From contig NZ_JACHIF010000001.1 in the NCBI RefSeq assembly GCF_014203045.1, forward strand, positions 806,001-870,000: 64,000 nucleotides of DNA. Reading direction: 5' to 3'. Both the position numbers and the translations under genes were made by a program. Within the stretch, counting starts at the first letter, position 1. Every line of letters begins with the position of its first letter. The notes under the pieces were generated by a model. That model saw only the letters and a program-made list of their open reading frames with translations. It made no database searches and was not told the origin of the DNA. Source of the stretch: Prosthecobacter dejongeii. GTDB lineage: Bacteria > Verrucomicrobiota > Verrucomicrobiia > Verrucomicrobiales > Verrucomicrobiaceae. Positions 35,044-43,693 of the stretch are shown here, piece after piece.

Positions 35044-37419
35044 TTAGGCCTGAGCCTTGGCAGCAGCGATGGCAGCCTGGGCTTTTTCGGCTTCGATCTG
35101 GGCATCCAAAACCTGACGCTTGAGGCTGGTGCCGGTCTTCTTCGCATACCACAGCACCAGCGGGCTGGCGATGAAGATGGAGGAGTAGGTGCCCAGAAGC
35201 ACACCGATGGTGATCGGCACGGCGAATTCAAGCATGGCCGGATTGCCCAAGAACAGAAGCACGATCATCGGGGCCAGAGCCGTCGGACCGGTGAGGAGGG
35301 TACGGCTGAGGGTCTTGCAAATGGCGTCATTCATCAACTCACGCGTGCTGCCGCCGACACCCTTCTGGATGTTTTCACGGATACGGTCAAACACCACGAT
35401 GGTGTCGTTGATGGAGTAACCAGCGATGGTCAGCATGGCACCCACGTGGATGAGGCTGAGTTCCTGGCCGAAAAGAACGCACAGACCCGGCACCATGAGA
35501 ACGTCATGCGCCAGAGCCACGATGGCTCCGAGGGCAAAGGCGAACTCAAAACGGAACATCAAGTAAACGAAGATGGCGATCAGCGCGACGACGAGGGCGA
35601 TGATGGAGGTCTTAGCCGCTTCATCCCCGATGACAGCACCAACGCGGCTGCCCTGAGTCCCTTCGACTTGATCGGCAAACTTGGCCTTCACCGCCTGCTC
35701 GATGACGGGACCCGCCTCGAATTCACTGCGGATGGCGATGACGTCACCGCCAGTGGCATTGCCTTTGCGCTGGAGGTAGTAGCTGCCGATATCCTTACCA
35801 TCGGGCAGTTTCAGGCCTTTGAGAACGGCATCCAGTTCACTGTCGCTGATGGCTTTGCCCGTCTTCAGTTCCACGTGGGTGAGACCACCACCACGGAAGT
35901 CAATGCCGAGGCTGCCTTTGCCCTTCACAGCCAGGGTCGCAAAGGAAATCGCGGTGACCACCAGGGAGGCGATGATGAAGCCCTTGGCCTTGGCCAGGAT
36001 GTCAAACACGCCATCCGGGAAGAGCTTCACGGTGGAAATGCTCTTGAGCAGGCCTTTATCAATCACCCACATGAAGATCACGCGAGTCACGATGAGAGCA
36101 CCGACCATGGAGGAAAGCAGACCAATCATCAGCGTAACGGCGAAGCCTTTCACCAGACCGCCAGCGATGGCGAACAGGATGATGGCAGAGATGAGAGTGG
36201 TGATGTTCGAGTCCGCAATGGCGGAGAAAGCTTTTTCGTAGGCTGCTTCCAGCGCACCGGCGATGGTCTTGCCCGCCTCACGTTCCTCACGCAGACGTTC
36301 GTAGATCAGCACGTTAGCATCCACAGCCATGCCGATGGTCAGCACGATACCAGCGATACCTGGCATCGTGAGGGTGAAGCCGAAGAGGGACATGCCGCCG
36401 AAGAGGACGGCCAAGTTGATGACCAGACCGACAATCGCGATGAGGCCCGCCATGCGATACACAAAGAGCATGAACAGGGTGGTGATGCCCAGACCAGCGA
36501 TGCCGACCCACTTGCCCTGATTGATGGAGGACTGACCGTAAGCAGCGGAAACGGCGCTTTCAGACAGGATCGTCATCGGGTTTTCCAGGGGGTTTTCCAG
36601 CAGGCTAGCCAGCGTGCGGGCTTCCTGCTCCTTGAAACGGCCACTGATGACGGCGGTGCCACCGAAACGATCCGTCTGGAGGGTCGGGGCAGAGATGATT
36701 TCTTTGTCCACGATGATGGCGAGCTGGCGGCCACGGTTCACAGCGGCGACTTCGTCGAAGAGCTTGGCTCCAGTGCTGTCGAAGTTCAGAATGACCTTCC
36801 AGCCTTCTGCATCATACGTCGCGAAAGCTTCCTTCACATACTTGCCTTCCATGTCGGCGCGGTTACCCACCGTCTCGCCGCCACGGCTAGGTAGTTCTTT
36901 GCCCTGGTCGTCCTTCTGAATTTTATACTTCAGCTCTTCGGTACCTGGGGCGCGCAGCTCACCAGGAGCGGCCTGGGGTTTGACGATGCGGAACTCCAGG
37001 AAGGCCACCTGTTGGATCTTCTGGCGCACATCGGCAAATTCCTCGGCTTTCACACCAGGCATCTGGATAAGGATGCGGTCATCCCCCTGCGGCTGCATGG
37101 TGAGGTCTTTATTGCCTTCAGGATTGAGGCGTTTTTCCAGAATGGCGATGGCCTGCTGGACCGAGCTCGGGGTCACCGGTTTGGCGGTGCCGTCATCGGA
37201 CTTGCCCGGCTCCAGACGCACGACGAACTCGCTGCCGCCCTGAAGGTCAATGCCCAGTTTGATGCCCATGCTATTGATCGTCCACAAAGCAAAGGCCGTG
37301 GCGATGAGTATCAGCAGGGAACCGTACTTGCGTTTACGGTCATGCATCGTGGTGCCGACGTAAAAGAGGAGCAGCAGGAGGATGGATGCTCCGACGAGGA
37401 AGGTTGAGAAGGCGGCCAT
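35044..37419 (-). CDS. secDF: SecDF protein-export membrane protein (fused SecD and SecF)
   Basis: SecDF uses the proton gradient to pull secretory proteins through SecYEG. The 791-residue protein joins SecD (about 1-480) and SecF (about 480-791) in one chain, with about twelve membrane helices and the GIDLQGG and GIDFRGGG motifs that open each half. MAAFSTFLVGASILLLLL is the first helix. A Lys/Ala-rich C-terminus ends AAAKAQA. It is the last gene of tgt-yajC-secDF, with a terminator 20 bases after its stop. Confidence 0.96.
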   Translation of the reverse strand: MAAFSTFLVGASILLLLLFYVGTTMHDRKRKYGSLLILIATAFALWTINSMGIKLGIDLQGGSEFVVRLEPGKSDDGTAKPVTPSSVQQAIAILEKRLNPEGNKDLTMQPQGDDRILIQMPGVKAEEFADVRQKIQQVAFLEFRIVKPQAAPGELRAPGTEELKYKIQKDDQGKELPSRGGETVGNRADMEGKYVKEAFATYDAEGWKVILNFDSTGAKLFDEVAAVNRGRQLAIIVDKEIISAPTLQTDRFGGTAVISGRFKEQEARTLASLLENPLENPMTILSESAVSAAYGQSSINQGKWVGIAGLGITTLFMLFVYRMAGLIAIVGLVINLAVLFGGMSLFGFTLTMPGIAGIVLTIGMAVDANVLIYERLREEREAGKTIAGALEAAYEKAFSAIADSNITTLISAIILFAIAGGLVKGFAVTLMIGLLSSMVGALIVTRVIFMWVIDKGLLKSISTVKLFPDGVFDILAKAKGFIIASLVVTAISFATLAVKGKGSLGIDFRGGGLTHVELKTGKAISDSELDAVLKGLKLPDGKDIGSYYLQRKGNATGGDVIAIRSEFEAGPVIEQAVKAKFADQVEGTQGSRVGAVIGDEAAKTSIIALVVALIAIFVYLMFRFEFAFALGAIVALAHDVLMVPGLCVLFGQELSLIHVGAMLTIAGYSINDTIVVFDRIRENIQKGVGGSTRELMNDAICKTLSRTLLTGPTALAPMIVLLFLGNPAMLEFAVPITIGVLLGTYSSIFIASPLVLWYAKKTGTSLKRQVLDAQIEAEKAQAAIAAAKAQA

Positions 37420-37491
37420 GGTGGATTGAGTGAAAGGAGAGAAGAGCGGGGCTCAGTGCTCAGGGGAGCACAAGGGGGAAGGCGGGGCAGA

Positions 37492-37830
37492 TCAGGCAGT
37501 GGTGGTAGCTTCGACCACGTCGGATTTTTTGCTGATGGAGGCGATGGCTGCGCGGTCGTATTCGATCTTCACATTGTCGGCCACTTTCACCATGACGGTG
37601 CGCTCTTTCACGCTGGTGATGATGCCGTGCTCACCGCCATTGAGGATGACATGGTCCCCCACCTTGACGTTGTTGATGAGCTTCTCGTGCTCTTTTTGCT
37701 TCATGCGCTGTGGGCGGATGAGGACAAAGTACATCATCACGAACATCAACGCCATCATGATGAAGGTCGTGGAACTGCTCTGGCCTGGAGGTGCTGCCTG
37801 AGCGAGGAAGGGTAGGAAAATCTGGGTCAT
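37492..37830 (-). CDS. yajC: preprotein translocase subunit YajC
   Basis: YajC is a small single-pass membrane partner of SecDF. The 112-residue protein has one membrane helix (about 20-40; STTFIMMALMFVMMYFVLI) and the conserved RPQRMKQKEHEKLINNVKVGDHVILNGGEHGIITSV. Its start overlaps the tgt stop by 4 bases (ATGA), and secDF follows after 72 bases. Confidence 0.95.
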   Translation of the reverse strand: MTQIFLPFLAQAAPPGQSSSTTFIMMALMFVMMYFVLIRPQRMKQKEHEKLINNVKVGDHVILNGGEHGIITSVKERTVMVKVADNVKIEYDRAAIASISKKSDVVEATTTA

Positions 37831-38966
37831 GGGTCGGTGGTTTCGGGACGGGTTTGGTAACGGGCGATGACCTCCTCACGGAAGTCAGCAAAGCAACCTT
37901 GTTCGATGGCAGAGCGGGCCCTGGCGGCAAGGGACAGGTAGAAATGCAGATTGTGCAGGGAAATCAACCGCAAACCCAGGACCTCCTGGGTATTGATGAG
38001 ATGGCGGATGTAGGCCCTGGAAAAGCCCTGGCAGAGCGGGTGAGTGTCCTCAGCGAGGGGGCGGAAATCCTTGGCGAATTTGTTGTTTCGCAGGTTCAGC
38101 GTGCCTTCATGGGTGAAGGCGGTGCCATTGCGCGCCAGCCGGGTCGGCAGCACACAGTCAAACATGTCAATGCCACGAGCGATCAATTCCACCATCTGCG
38201 GTGGCGTGCCCAGCCCCATGGCGTAGCGGGCCTGGTTTTGCGGCAGCAGCGGGCAAGTCCACTCGGCAATGCGCATCATGTCCTCTTCTGGCTCGCCCAC
38301 ACTGAGGCCGCCGATGGCGTAACCGCTGAAACCCATGGCCACCATTTCCCGGGCACAGCGTTCGCGCAGATCCTGGAAAGTGCTGCCCTGGACAATCCCA
38401 AAGTGCAACTGCGCCCCGCCGCCGGTCTGCGGCTGGTGCTGGTCAATCCAGTCGCGGCAACGGCGCGCCCAGCGTAGGGTCAGCTCCATGCTGCTGCGGG
38501 CATCCTCGGGCTTGCAGGGCCAGGGCGTGCATTCGTCGAAGAGCATGGCGATGTCGCTGCCCAAGGTGGCCTGGATTTCCATCGCCACTTCCGGCCCCAG
38601 GAACATGGGGCTGCCATCCACATGATTGTTAAAGTAGCAGCCTTCTTCCTTGAGCTTGCGCAGCTTGGCGAGGGAGAAGACCTGGAAACCGCCGCTGTCC
38701 GTGAGGATGGGCCGGTCCCAGTTCATGAACTTATGCAGACCACCAGCCGCGCCGATGATTTCCGTCCCTGGCCGCACCCACAGGTGGTAGGTATTGCCGA
38801 GAATGATTTGCGCGTTCAGCGAGCGCAGCTCTTCCGGGTGCACGGCCTTCACCGTGGCCTGGGTACCCACGGGCATGAAAATGGGCGTCTCGATCACGCC
38901 ATGAGGCGTCGTCAACCGTCCCCGCCGGGCGGAGGAGTTGGGATCGGTGGCCAGAAGTTCAAACAT
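37827..38966 (-). CDS. tgt: queuine/preQ1 tRNA-ribosyltransferase with altered zinc site
   Basis: Tgt exchanges guanine 34 for preQ1 in tRNAs with GUN anticodons. The 379-residue protein has the active-site Asp region ILTDSGGFQVFSL, GGLSVGE, and FDCVLPTRLARNG. ATG 38966 gives the family N-terminus; an earlier start adds an unlike stretch. The zinc-binding CxCxxC of the usual enzyme reads DTHPLC: residues 307, 309 and 312 are Asp, His and Cys. The last ligand, His338, sits 26 residues after Cys312, exactly as in E. coli. So the site is probably kept with different ligands. Confidence 0.94.
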   Translation of the reverse strand: MFELLATDPNSSARRGRLTTPHGVIETPIFMPVGTQATVKAVHPEELRSLNAQIILGNTYHLWVRPGTEIIGAAGGLHKFMNWDRPILTDSGGFQVFSLAKLRKLKEEGCYFNNHVDGSPMFLGPEVAMEIQATLGSDIAMLFDECTPWPCKPEDARSSMELTLRWARRCRDWIDQHQPQTGGGAQLHFGIVQGSTFQDLRERCAREMVAMGFSGYAIGGLSVGEPEEDMMRIAEWTCPLLPQNQARYAMGLGTPPQMVELIARGIDMFDCVLPTRLARNGTAFTHEGTLNLRNNKFAKDFRPLAEDTHPLCQGFSRAYIRHLINTQEVLGLRLISLHNLHFYLSLAARARSAIEQGCFADFREEVIARYQTRPETTDP

Positions 38967-39084
38967 GCGAGTAGGTAAAAGGGCGCGGAGTGTGGCGGAC
39001 AAAGCGCCGGGTGTCAAAGGGGGAGCGTGGGGGATTCTTGCAGAAAGCTCCCATCCAGCCCCTTTCCTTGCCGCTCAAAACGCC

Positions 39085-40689
39085 TCAAACCCCCAGCCGA
39101 CGCCAATAAATGAAGGCGATGGGGAACATAGAGACGCAGCTCATGGCTGCGGCGGAAAGCAGTTGGCGATCGGGTGTGCGTAGGGCGATGGAGATGAAGA
39201 TAGCCGCCATCAGCACGGCTGTTCCCACGATGAAGACTGCGGCAGGGGAGATCCACTGGCGGCCCCTTGGGCACTCCTGCTCCACTAGGTCCAGGAAATG
39301 CCAAGCCACCAGCGCCAGGATGATGGTGGAGAGCATGGCAAAACCTTCGGGCAGGGACTCGGACGAAGCATAGTTGTAGCAGCCATGCGCCAGCACCAGT
39401 CCAGCGAAGGTGACCAGAAAACGATCTGCCGTGCCGAACCGCGACCGCAGCAACTGGTAGAGAGCGTGGGTAGTGGTACCGGTGAGGGCGGCATGAAAAA
39501 AATTGGCCGTGAAAAAGCGAGCCAACGCCACCCCGCCTTCATACCGGAGGTAGTAATTGATATTTTCCTCCAAAGCGAAACCCAGCCCCACAAAGGCTCC
39601 CACCATCACCGCGCCACCCGCCGGGCGTTTCAGCAGCAGCAATGGCATAAAGAGGCTGGCGAGCAGGAGTTTGCTCAATTCTTCCCGCATGCCCACACCA
39701 CCGATCTGGTACCAAAGATCCCGTGGGAAGGTGGCATCCTTCTGGATGCCTAGCGCCACCTCTTGCCATGCGCCGACGATGATCACCGGGGCCACACTGA
39801 TGATGCCAGCCGCTAACGGCAGCAACGGCACTACCCAGCGCCACCGACCCCGCACGCCATGCAGCACCAGGATGATGTACCAAATGGCAGCCGCTAAAAG
39901 AGCGATGGCAAGCGTGCCCAATGGCGCCGCCAGGAGAAACCGATATTCCAGTAGCGCCTTCCACTGCAGGCCAAATTCCCCGATCAGCGCGGCGGCGTAT
40001 TGACGCCTCACCGGGTCAATGGAAGACCACCAGTCAGGCTGGGCGGCGATCTGCCTCAGCACCGGCAGGTCTTTGAGATCGAGCGCGAGATGCAGGGCAG
40101 CTTCGCGCACCAGTTGGGTCTCGGAAAAAAGTTGGATCTCGCGCATCATCGCTGCCAGGGCAGCAGGTGGGTTCCGCTCCTTCATTTGGAGAGCCTGGAT
40201 GAAGTTGGCCGTGATGAGGGGAGATTCCTGGGCGGCTTTTTCGCCCAGGCTTTGCATGAGGTCGGCATCGCGACTCAGCCCGGTCTGGATGAAATCTCGC
40301 CACAGTTGCTGCACCGCAGGGTCGGCGGAGTGCTTGGCCAGCAGCGGCTGCACATCATACCCAGCCAGTTGACCGTCCCGCCAGTAGTCCTCCCAGGTGG
40401 TGGTTTTGATCCCTAGCACTTCACTGAGGCTATGGATCTGGTCCGTGACCAGATGCAGCCAGCGCACCAGCTCATACGGGGTGGGTTTCTCGGCGCGTTG
40501 CAGTTGCTGCCACTGCTCACGCAGCCTCTGCTCTGTGGGGTCCACCGTGATGTAGCGCCCCGTATCGGGTGAAAGGGCGATGATGACCAAGGCCAGGATG
40601 AAACCTCCGCCGGCGATGCTCAGGGCCAGCCGTTTGAGAAAGCCACTGTGGCGGCTCCAGTAGTGTGTGCGTGCGCGCCAGCCAGTCAT
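39085..40689 (-). CDS. prsW: PrsW family intramembrane metalloprotease
   Basis: PrsW-type proteases cut anti-sigma factors or other targets within the membrane. The 534-residue protein has a soluble N-terminal helical region (about 40-200) and about eight membrane helices after it. The family motifs are present: EELSK (GMREELSKLL), EENINY, and His in FFTANFFHAAL and LVLAHGCYNYAS. Its start overlaps the mtnA stop by 4 bases (ATGA), so the two genes are coupled although their functions are unrelated. Confidence 0.85.
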   Translation of the reverse strand: MTGWRARTHYWSRHSGFLKRLALSIAGGGFILALVIIALSPDTGRYITVDPTEQRLREQWQQLQRAEKPTPYELVRWLHLVTDQIHSLSEVLGIKTTTWEDYWRDGQLAGYDVQPLLAKHSADPAVQQLWRDFIQTGLSRDADLMQSLGEKAAQESPLITANFIQALQMKERNPPAALAAMMREIQLFSETQLVREAALHLALDLKDLPVLRQIAAQPDWWSSIDPVRRQYAAALIGEFGLQWKALLEYRFLLAAPLGTLAIALLAAAIWYIILVLHGVRGRWRWVVPLLPLAAGIISVAPVIIVGAWQEVALGIQKDATFPRDLWYQIGGVGMREELSKLLLASLFMPLLLLKRPAGGAVMVGAFVGLGFALEENINYYLRYEGGVALARFFTANFFHAALTGTTTHALYQLLRSRFGTADRFLVTFAGLVLAHGCYNYASSESLPEGFAMLSTIILALVAWHFLDLVEQECPRGRQWISPAAVFIVGTAVLMAAIFISIALRTPDRQLLSAAAMSCVSMFPIAFIYWRRLGV

Positions 40690-41798
40690 GAGAGGTGGGC
40701 AGATGGAATGGCGCTGGACGCCTGCGGGTGCAAGGAGCAGATGGCCTCTTCAGTCGCAGGACAAACGCCACGTTCGGTAATCAAACCAGTCACCAGACGA
40801 GCAGGCGTAACATCAAAGGCGTAATTCGCCGCTGGCGATCCTGGGGAGAGGATGCGCACGGTCTCCACGCTGCCACTGGCAGTCACGCCTTCCATTTGCG
40901 CCACCTCCTCAGCCCCGCGTTGTTCGATGGGGATGCCTTTCACGCCATTGCGGAGGGTCCAGTCGAAGGTGGAGCTGGGCAGGGCCACGTAAAACGGCAC
41001 GCCATTATCGGTAGCGGCCAGCGCTTTTAAATACGTGCCGATCTTGTTTGCCACATCCCCACTGCGCGTCACGCGGTCTGCCCCAGTGATAACCAGGTCC
41101 ACCTGACCGTGCTGCATGAGGTGGCCCCCTGTATTGTCGGCAATGACGGTGTGCGGCACGCCCTGCTGCGCTAGCTCCCAGGCGGTGAGGCGGGCCCCTT
41201 GATTGCGCGGGCGTGTTTCATCCACCCACACATGGATGGGGATACCTGCCGCATGGGCGGCATAGATGGGCGCGGTGGCGGAACCGTGATCCACAAAGGC
41301 CAGCCAGCCTGCATTGCAATGAGTGAGGATATTCACCACCTGGCCAGGTTTGCGTGAAGCGATGTCGCGAATGATTTCCAGTCCGTGGCGACCAATGGCG
41401 GCACAGGCTGCGGCATCTTCATCGGCAATGGCTTCAGCGGTGAGGCGAGCGTTGGCGACTCGGTCCCCGAACCCGGTTTCCTGGATGGCCTCGAGCTGAC
41501 GATGCACCGCCCAACTCAGATTCACCGCCGTGGGACGGGTGCAGATGAGGCTCTCTGCCAGCGTGCGCAGTTCCTCCGGCGTGGAGGCCTCGCGGGCAGC
41601 CAACCACATGCCGTAACCGGCGGTAGCGCCAATGAGCCCCGCCCCACGCACAGCCATGTCCCGAATGGCCTCCGCCACCTCCGCCACGGTGTGCAGATCC
41701 ACCACCTCAAAGGACCAGGGGAGCCGCCGCTGGTCAATGATGCGGACGCTTTCCTCATGAAGCCAGATGGTGCGATACGGAGTGCCAGAAACGAGCAT
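40686..41798 (-). CDS. mtnA: S-methyl-5-thioribose-1-phosphate isomerase
   Basis: MtnA turns methylthioribose-1-phosphate into methylthioribulose-1-phosphate in methionine salvage. The 370-residue product matches the family length, with RDMAVRGAGLIGATAGYG, the catalytic Cys in ILTHCNAGWLAF, and the Asp in ITGADRVTRSGDVANKIGTY. ATG 41798 is chosen because it starts the conserved MLVSGTPYRTIWL. No other salvage gene is adjacent. Confidence 0.95.
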   Translation of the reverse strand: MLVSGTPYRTIWLHEESVRIIDQRRLPWSFEVVDLHTVAEVAEAIRDMAVRGAGLIGATAGYGMWLAAREASTPEELRTLAESLICTRPTAVNLSWAVHRQLEAIQETGFGDRVANARLTAEAIADEDAAACAAIGRHGLEIIRDIASRKPGQVVNILTHCNAGWLAFVDHGSATAPIYAAHAAGIPIHVWVDETRPRNQGARLTAWELAQQGVPHTVIADNTGGHLMQHGQVDLVITGADRVTRSGDVANKIGTYLKALAATDNGVPFYVALPSSTFDWTLRNGVKGIPIEQRGAEEVAQMEGVTASGSVETVRILSPGSPAANYAFDVTPARLVTGLITERGVCPATEEAICSLHPQASSAIPSAHLS

Positions 41799-41891
41799 GC
41801 GCTGACTGAGGGGAGGGGCGCGCGCGGCGCAAGGGCGATGTGGGCGGTGTAGAAATCTTGCACCCGCCGCAGACCCCATGCACCGTGAGGC

Positions 41892-43265
41892 ATGGCCTCC
41901 CTGGCAGACGATCTCATTTCCCTCATCGGCGCAGCTCGCGTGTCCTCCACGGTGGAGGATCTCGCCGCCCACAGCACAGACAAATGGTTTGCCTCAAACC
42001 CACCGGAGGTGGTCGTCCATGCCGAGTCCACGGAGGAGGTGTCCAAGGTGATGAAGTATGCCAACGAGCATCGCATCCCGGTCACGCCGCAGGGCTCGCG
42101 CGTCGGTTACGTTGGGGGCGCTGTCCCGCTGCGGGGTGGCATCGCCCTGTCACTGGCGCGGATGAATAAGATCGTGGAAATCAACATTGCCGATGGCGTG
42201 GCCGTGGTGGAGCCCGGCGTCATCACCGGCGAGTTGCAGGCCGCTGTGCGGGAGCTGGGCTGGTTTTACCCCCCTGACCCTGCCAGCCTGAAGGAGTGCA
42301 GCCTGGGCGGCAATGTGGCCACCAATGCTGGCGGGCCGCGCTGCCTGAAATACGGCGTGACGCGACACTATGTGTTAGGCCTGGAGGCCGTGCTGGCGGA
42401 TGGGTCTGTGGTGAAGGCCGGGGGCCGCTGTCACAAAAACAAAACGGGTTTTGACCTGGTGGGCCTCATGGTCGGCAGCGAGGGACTGCTAGGTGTGGTC
42501 ACCCAGGCCACCCTGCGCCTCATCCCCCACCCGCCCATGCGCGCCATGCTTTCAGCCGGTTTTGAAACCTTTGCCGAGGCTGCAAATGCCGTGCAGCGCA
42601 TCCTAAATGCAGGCTTCCTACCGAGTGCTCTGGAGATCGCAGATAAGTTCACCCTCCGCGCAGCGCGCGAGTATCTGGGCGAGTCGGTAACGCCCCAGGG
42701 CGATGCCCATTTACTGGTGGAAATTGACGGTCAAGAAGAGTCCGTCAAAGGCGAGCTGGTACAACTGGCGAAACTCGTGCGTGAGCTGGGCTGCATCTCC
42801 CTGGAAGAAGCTCTGGGCGATGAGGCCTGCGAACGATTCTGGAAACTCCGCCGCGAGTTCAGCTACAGCCTGCGCAACACCGGGCTGATCAAGCTGAATG
42901 AGGACATCGTGGTGCCGCGCAGTCGCCTGGTGGATTTGGTGGAATTTGCCGAAGCCCTGCAATCCGAATGCGGCTTTCCCATTGCCAGCTTTGGCCATGC
43001 GGGAGATGGCAACATCCACGTCAACATCATGGTGCAGAGCATGGACGATCCCGCCCAGCGGGAGCGCGCCGAAGCGGCCTTGGACCAGCTTTTCCGCAAG
43101 GTCATCGCCTGGAACGGTGCCATCACCGGCGAGCACGGCGTGGGCATCGCCAAAGGACGCTGGTTCCCCGAGGCCCTTTCGGCGGAAGCACGGGATGTCC
43201 ACTCCCGGCTGAAGAAGGCCCTGGACCCAAATGGGATTCTGAATCCTGGCAAGTTTGTGGCGTGA
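41892..43265 (+). CDS. FAD-linked oxidase, GlcD/LldD-type (glycolate or D-lactate dehydrogenase)
   Basis: The 457-residue protein has a PCMH-type FAD domain (about 40-220; VTPQGSRVGYVGGAVPLRGGIALSL, PPDPASLKECSLGGNVATNAGGPRCLKYG) and a C-terminal FAD-oxidase_C domain ending with FGHAGDGNIHVNI and GEHGVGIAK...LDPNGILNPGK. These features match GlcD and related D-2-hydroxyacid dehydrogenases; which acid is used is not clear. A GTGAGG site precedes the ATG. No glcE or glcF is adjacent. Confidence 0.85.
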   Translation: MASLADDLISLIGAARVSSTVEDLAAHSTDKWFASNPPEVVVHAESTEEVSKVMKYANEHRIPVTPQGSRVGYVGGAVPLRGGIALSLARMNKIVEINIADGVAVVEPGVITGELQAAVRELGWFYPPDPASLKECSLGGNVATNAGGPRCLKYGVTRHYVLGLEAVLADGSVVKAGGRCHKNKTGFDLVGLMVGSEGLLGVVTQATLRLIPHPPMRAMLSAGFETFAEAANAVQRILNAGFLPSALEIADKFTLRAAREYLGESVTPQGDAHLLVEIDGQEESVKGELVQLAKLVRELGCISLEEALGDEACERFWKLRREFSYSLRNTGLIKLNEDIVVPRSRLVDLVEFAEALQSECGFPIASFGHAGDGNIHVNIMVQSMDDPAQRERAEAALDQLFRKVIAWNGAITGEHGVGIAKGRWFPEALSAEARDVHSRLKKALDPNGILNPGKFVA

Positions 43266-43356
43266 GGCCCCGTGAGGCGGGCACTCCTGCCTGAGTGAGC
43301 TTGGAGCGAGTATAAAATGCGTTGGCCTGTTTGTGCGGTGTGAATTTCGGGGTTGT

Positions 43357-43683
43357 TCATACCTCGTCCGCAAAGGGTGCCTTTTCTCCAAAACGACACT
43401 TCTGCACTCCACCCCCGAGATCATTCCACCGCCCCTCACCCCTGGCCCTCTCCCCGCAAGCGGGGCGAGGGAGGATGTCTTTTCGCCTTCTGAGGCTAAA
43501 GACCATTCGGCGCTCGTTTGCTCTATGATTAGCACCCGTTAGGTCTTCAATTTTGAACTCCCAAAGCGCGTTCCCTCTCCCCCAAGAATTGGGGGGAGAG
43601 GCCCAGGTGAGGGGGTGGTCGCAACACGCAGAACCTCGTCCGCGAAAGGCACCCTTTACCCAAAAACGACGCCACCCATACCT
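43357..43683. repeat. composite intergenic repeat, copy 2
   Basis: This lies between the GlcD-like and DUF1552 genes and contains the tail of one unit A (from about 43357), the linker and one full unit A (about 43553-43683). The block 43493-43556 is identical over 64 bases to 5765-5828. The C/G-run hairpin is present with one extra G (TTGGGGGGAGAGG). Both copies lie beside gene ends rather than inside genes. Confidence 0.85.
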
Positions 43684-43693
43684 TCAAAGAAGA

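Noticed and set aside
35023-36894. Long open frame antisense to secDF (623 codons)
   Set aside because: It is an opposite-strand shadow of secDF, whose family match is clear; the translation is rich in His, Asp, Glu and Gly with no family likeness.
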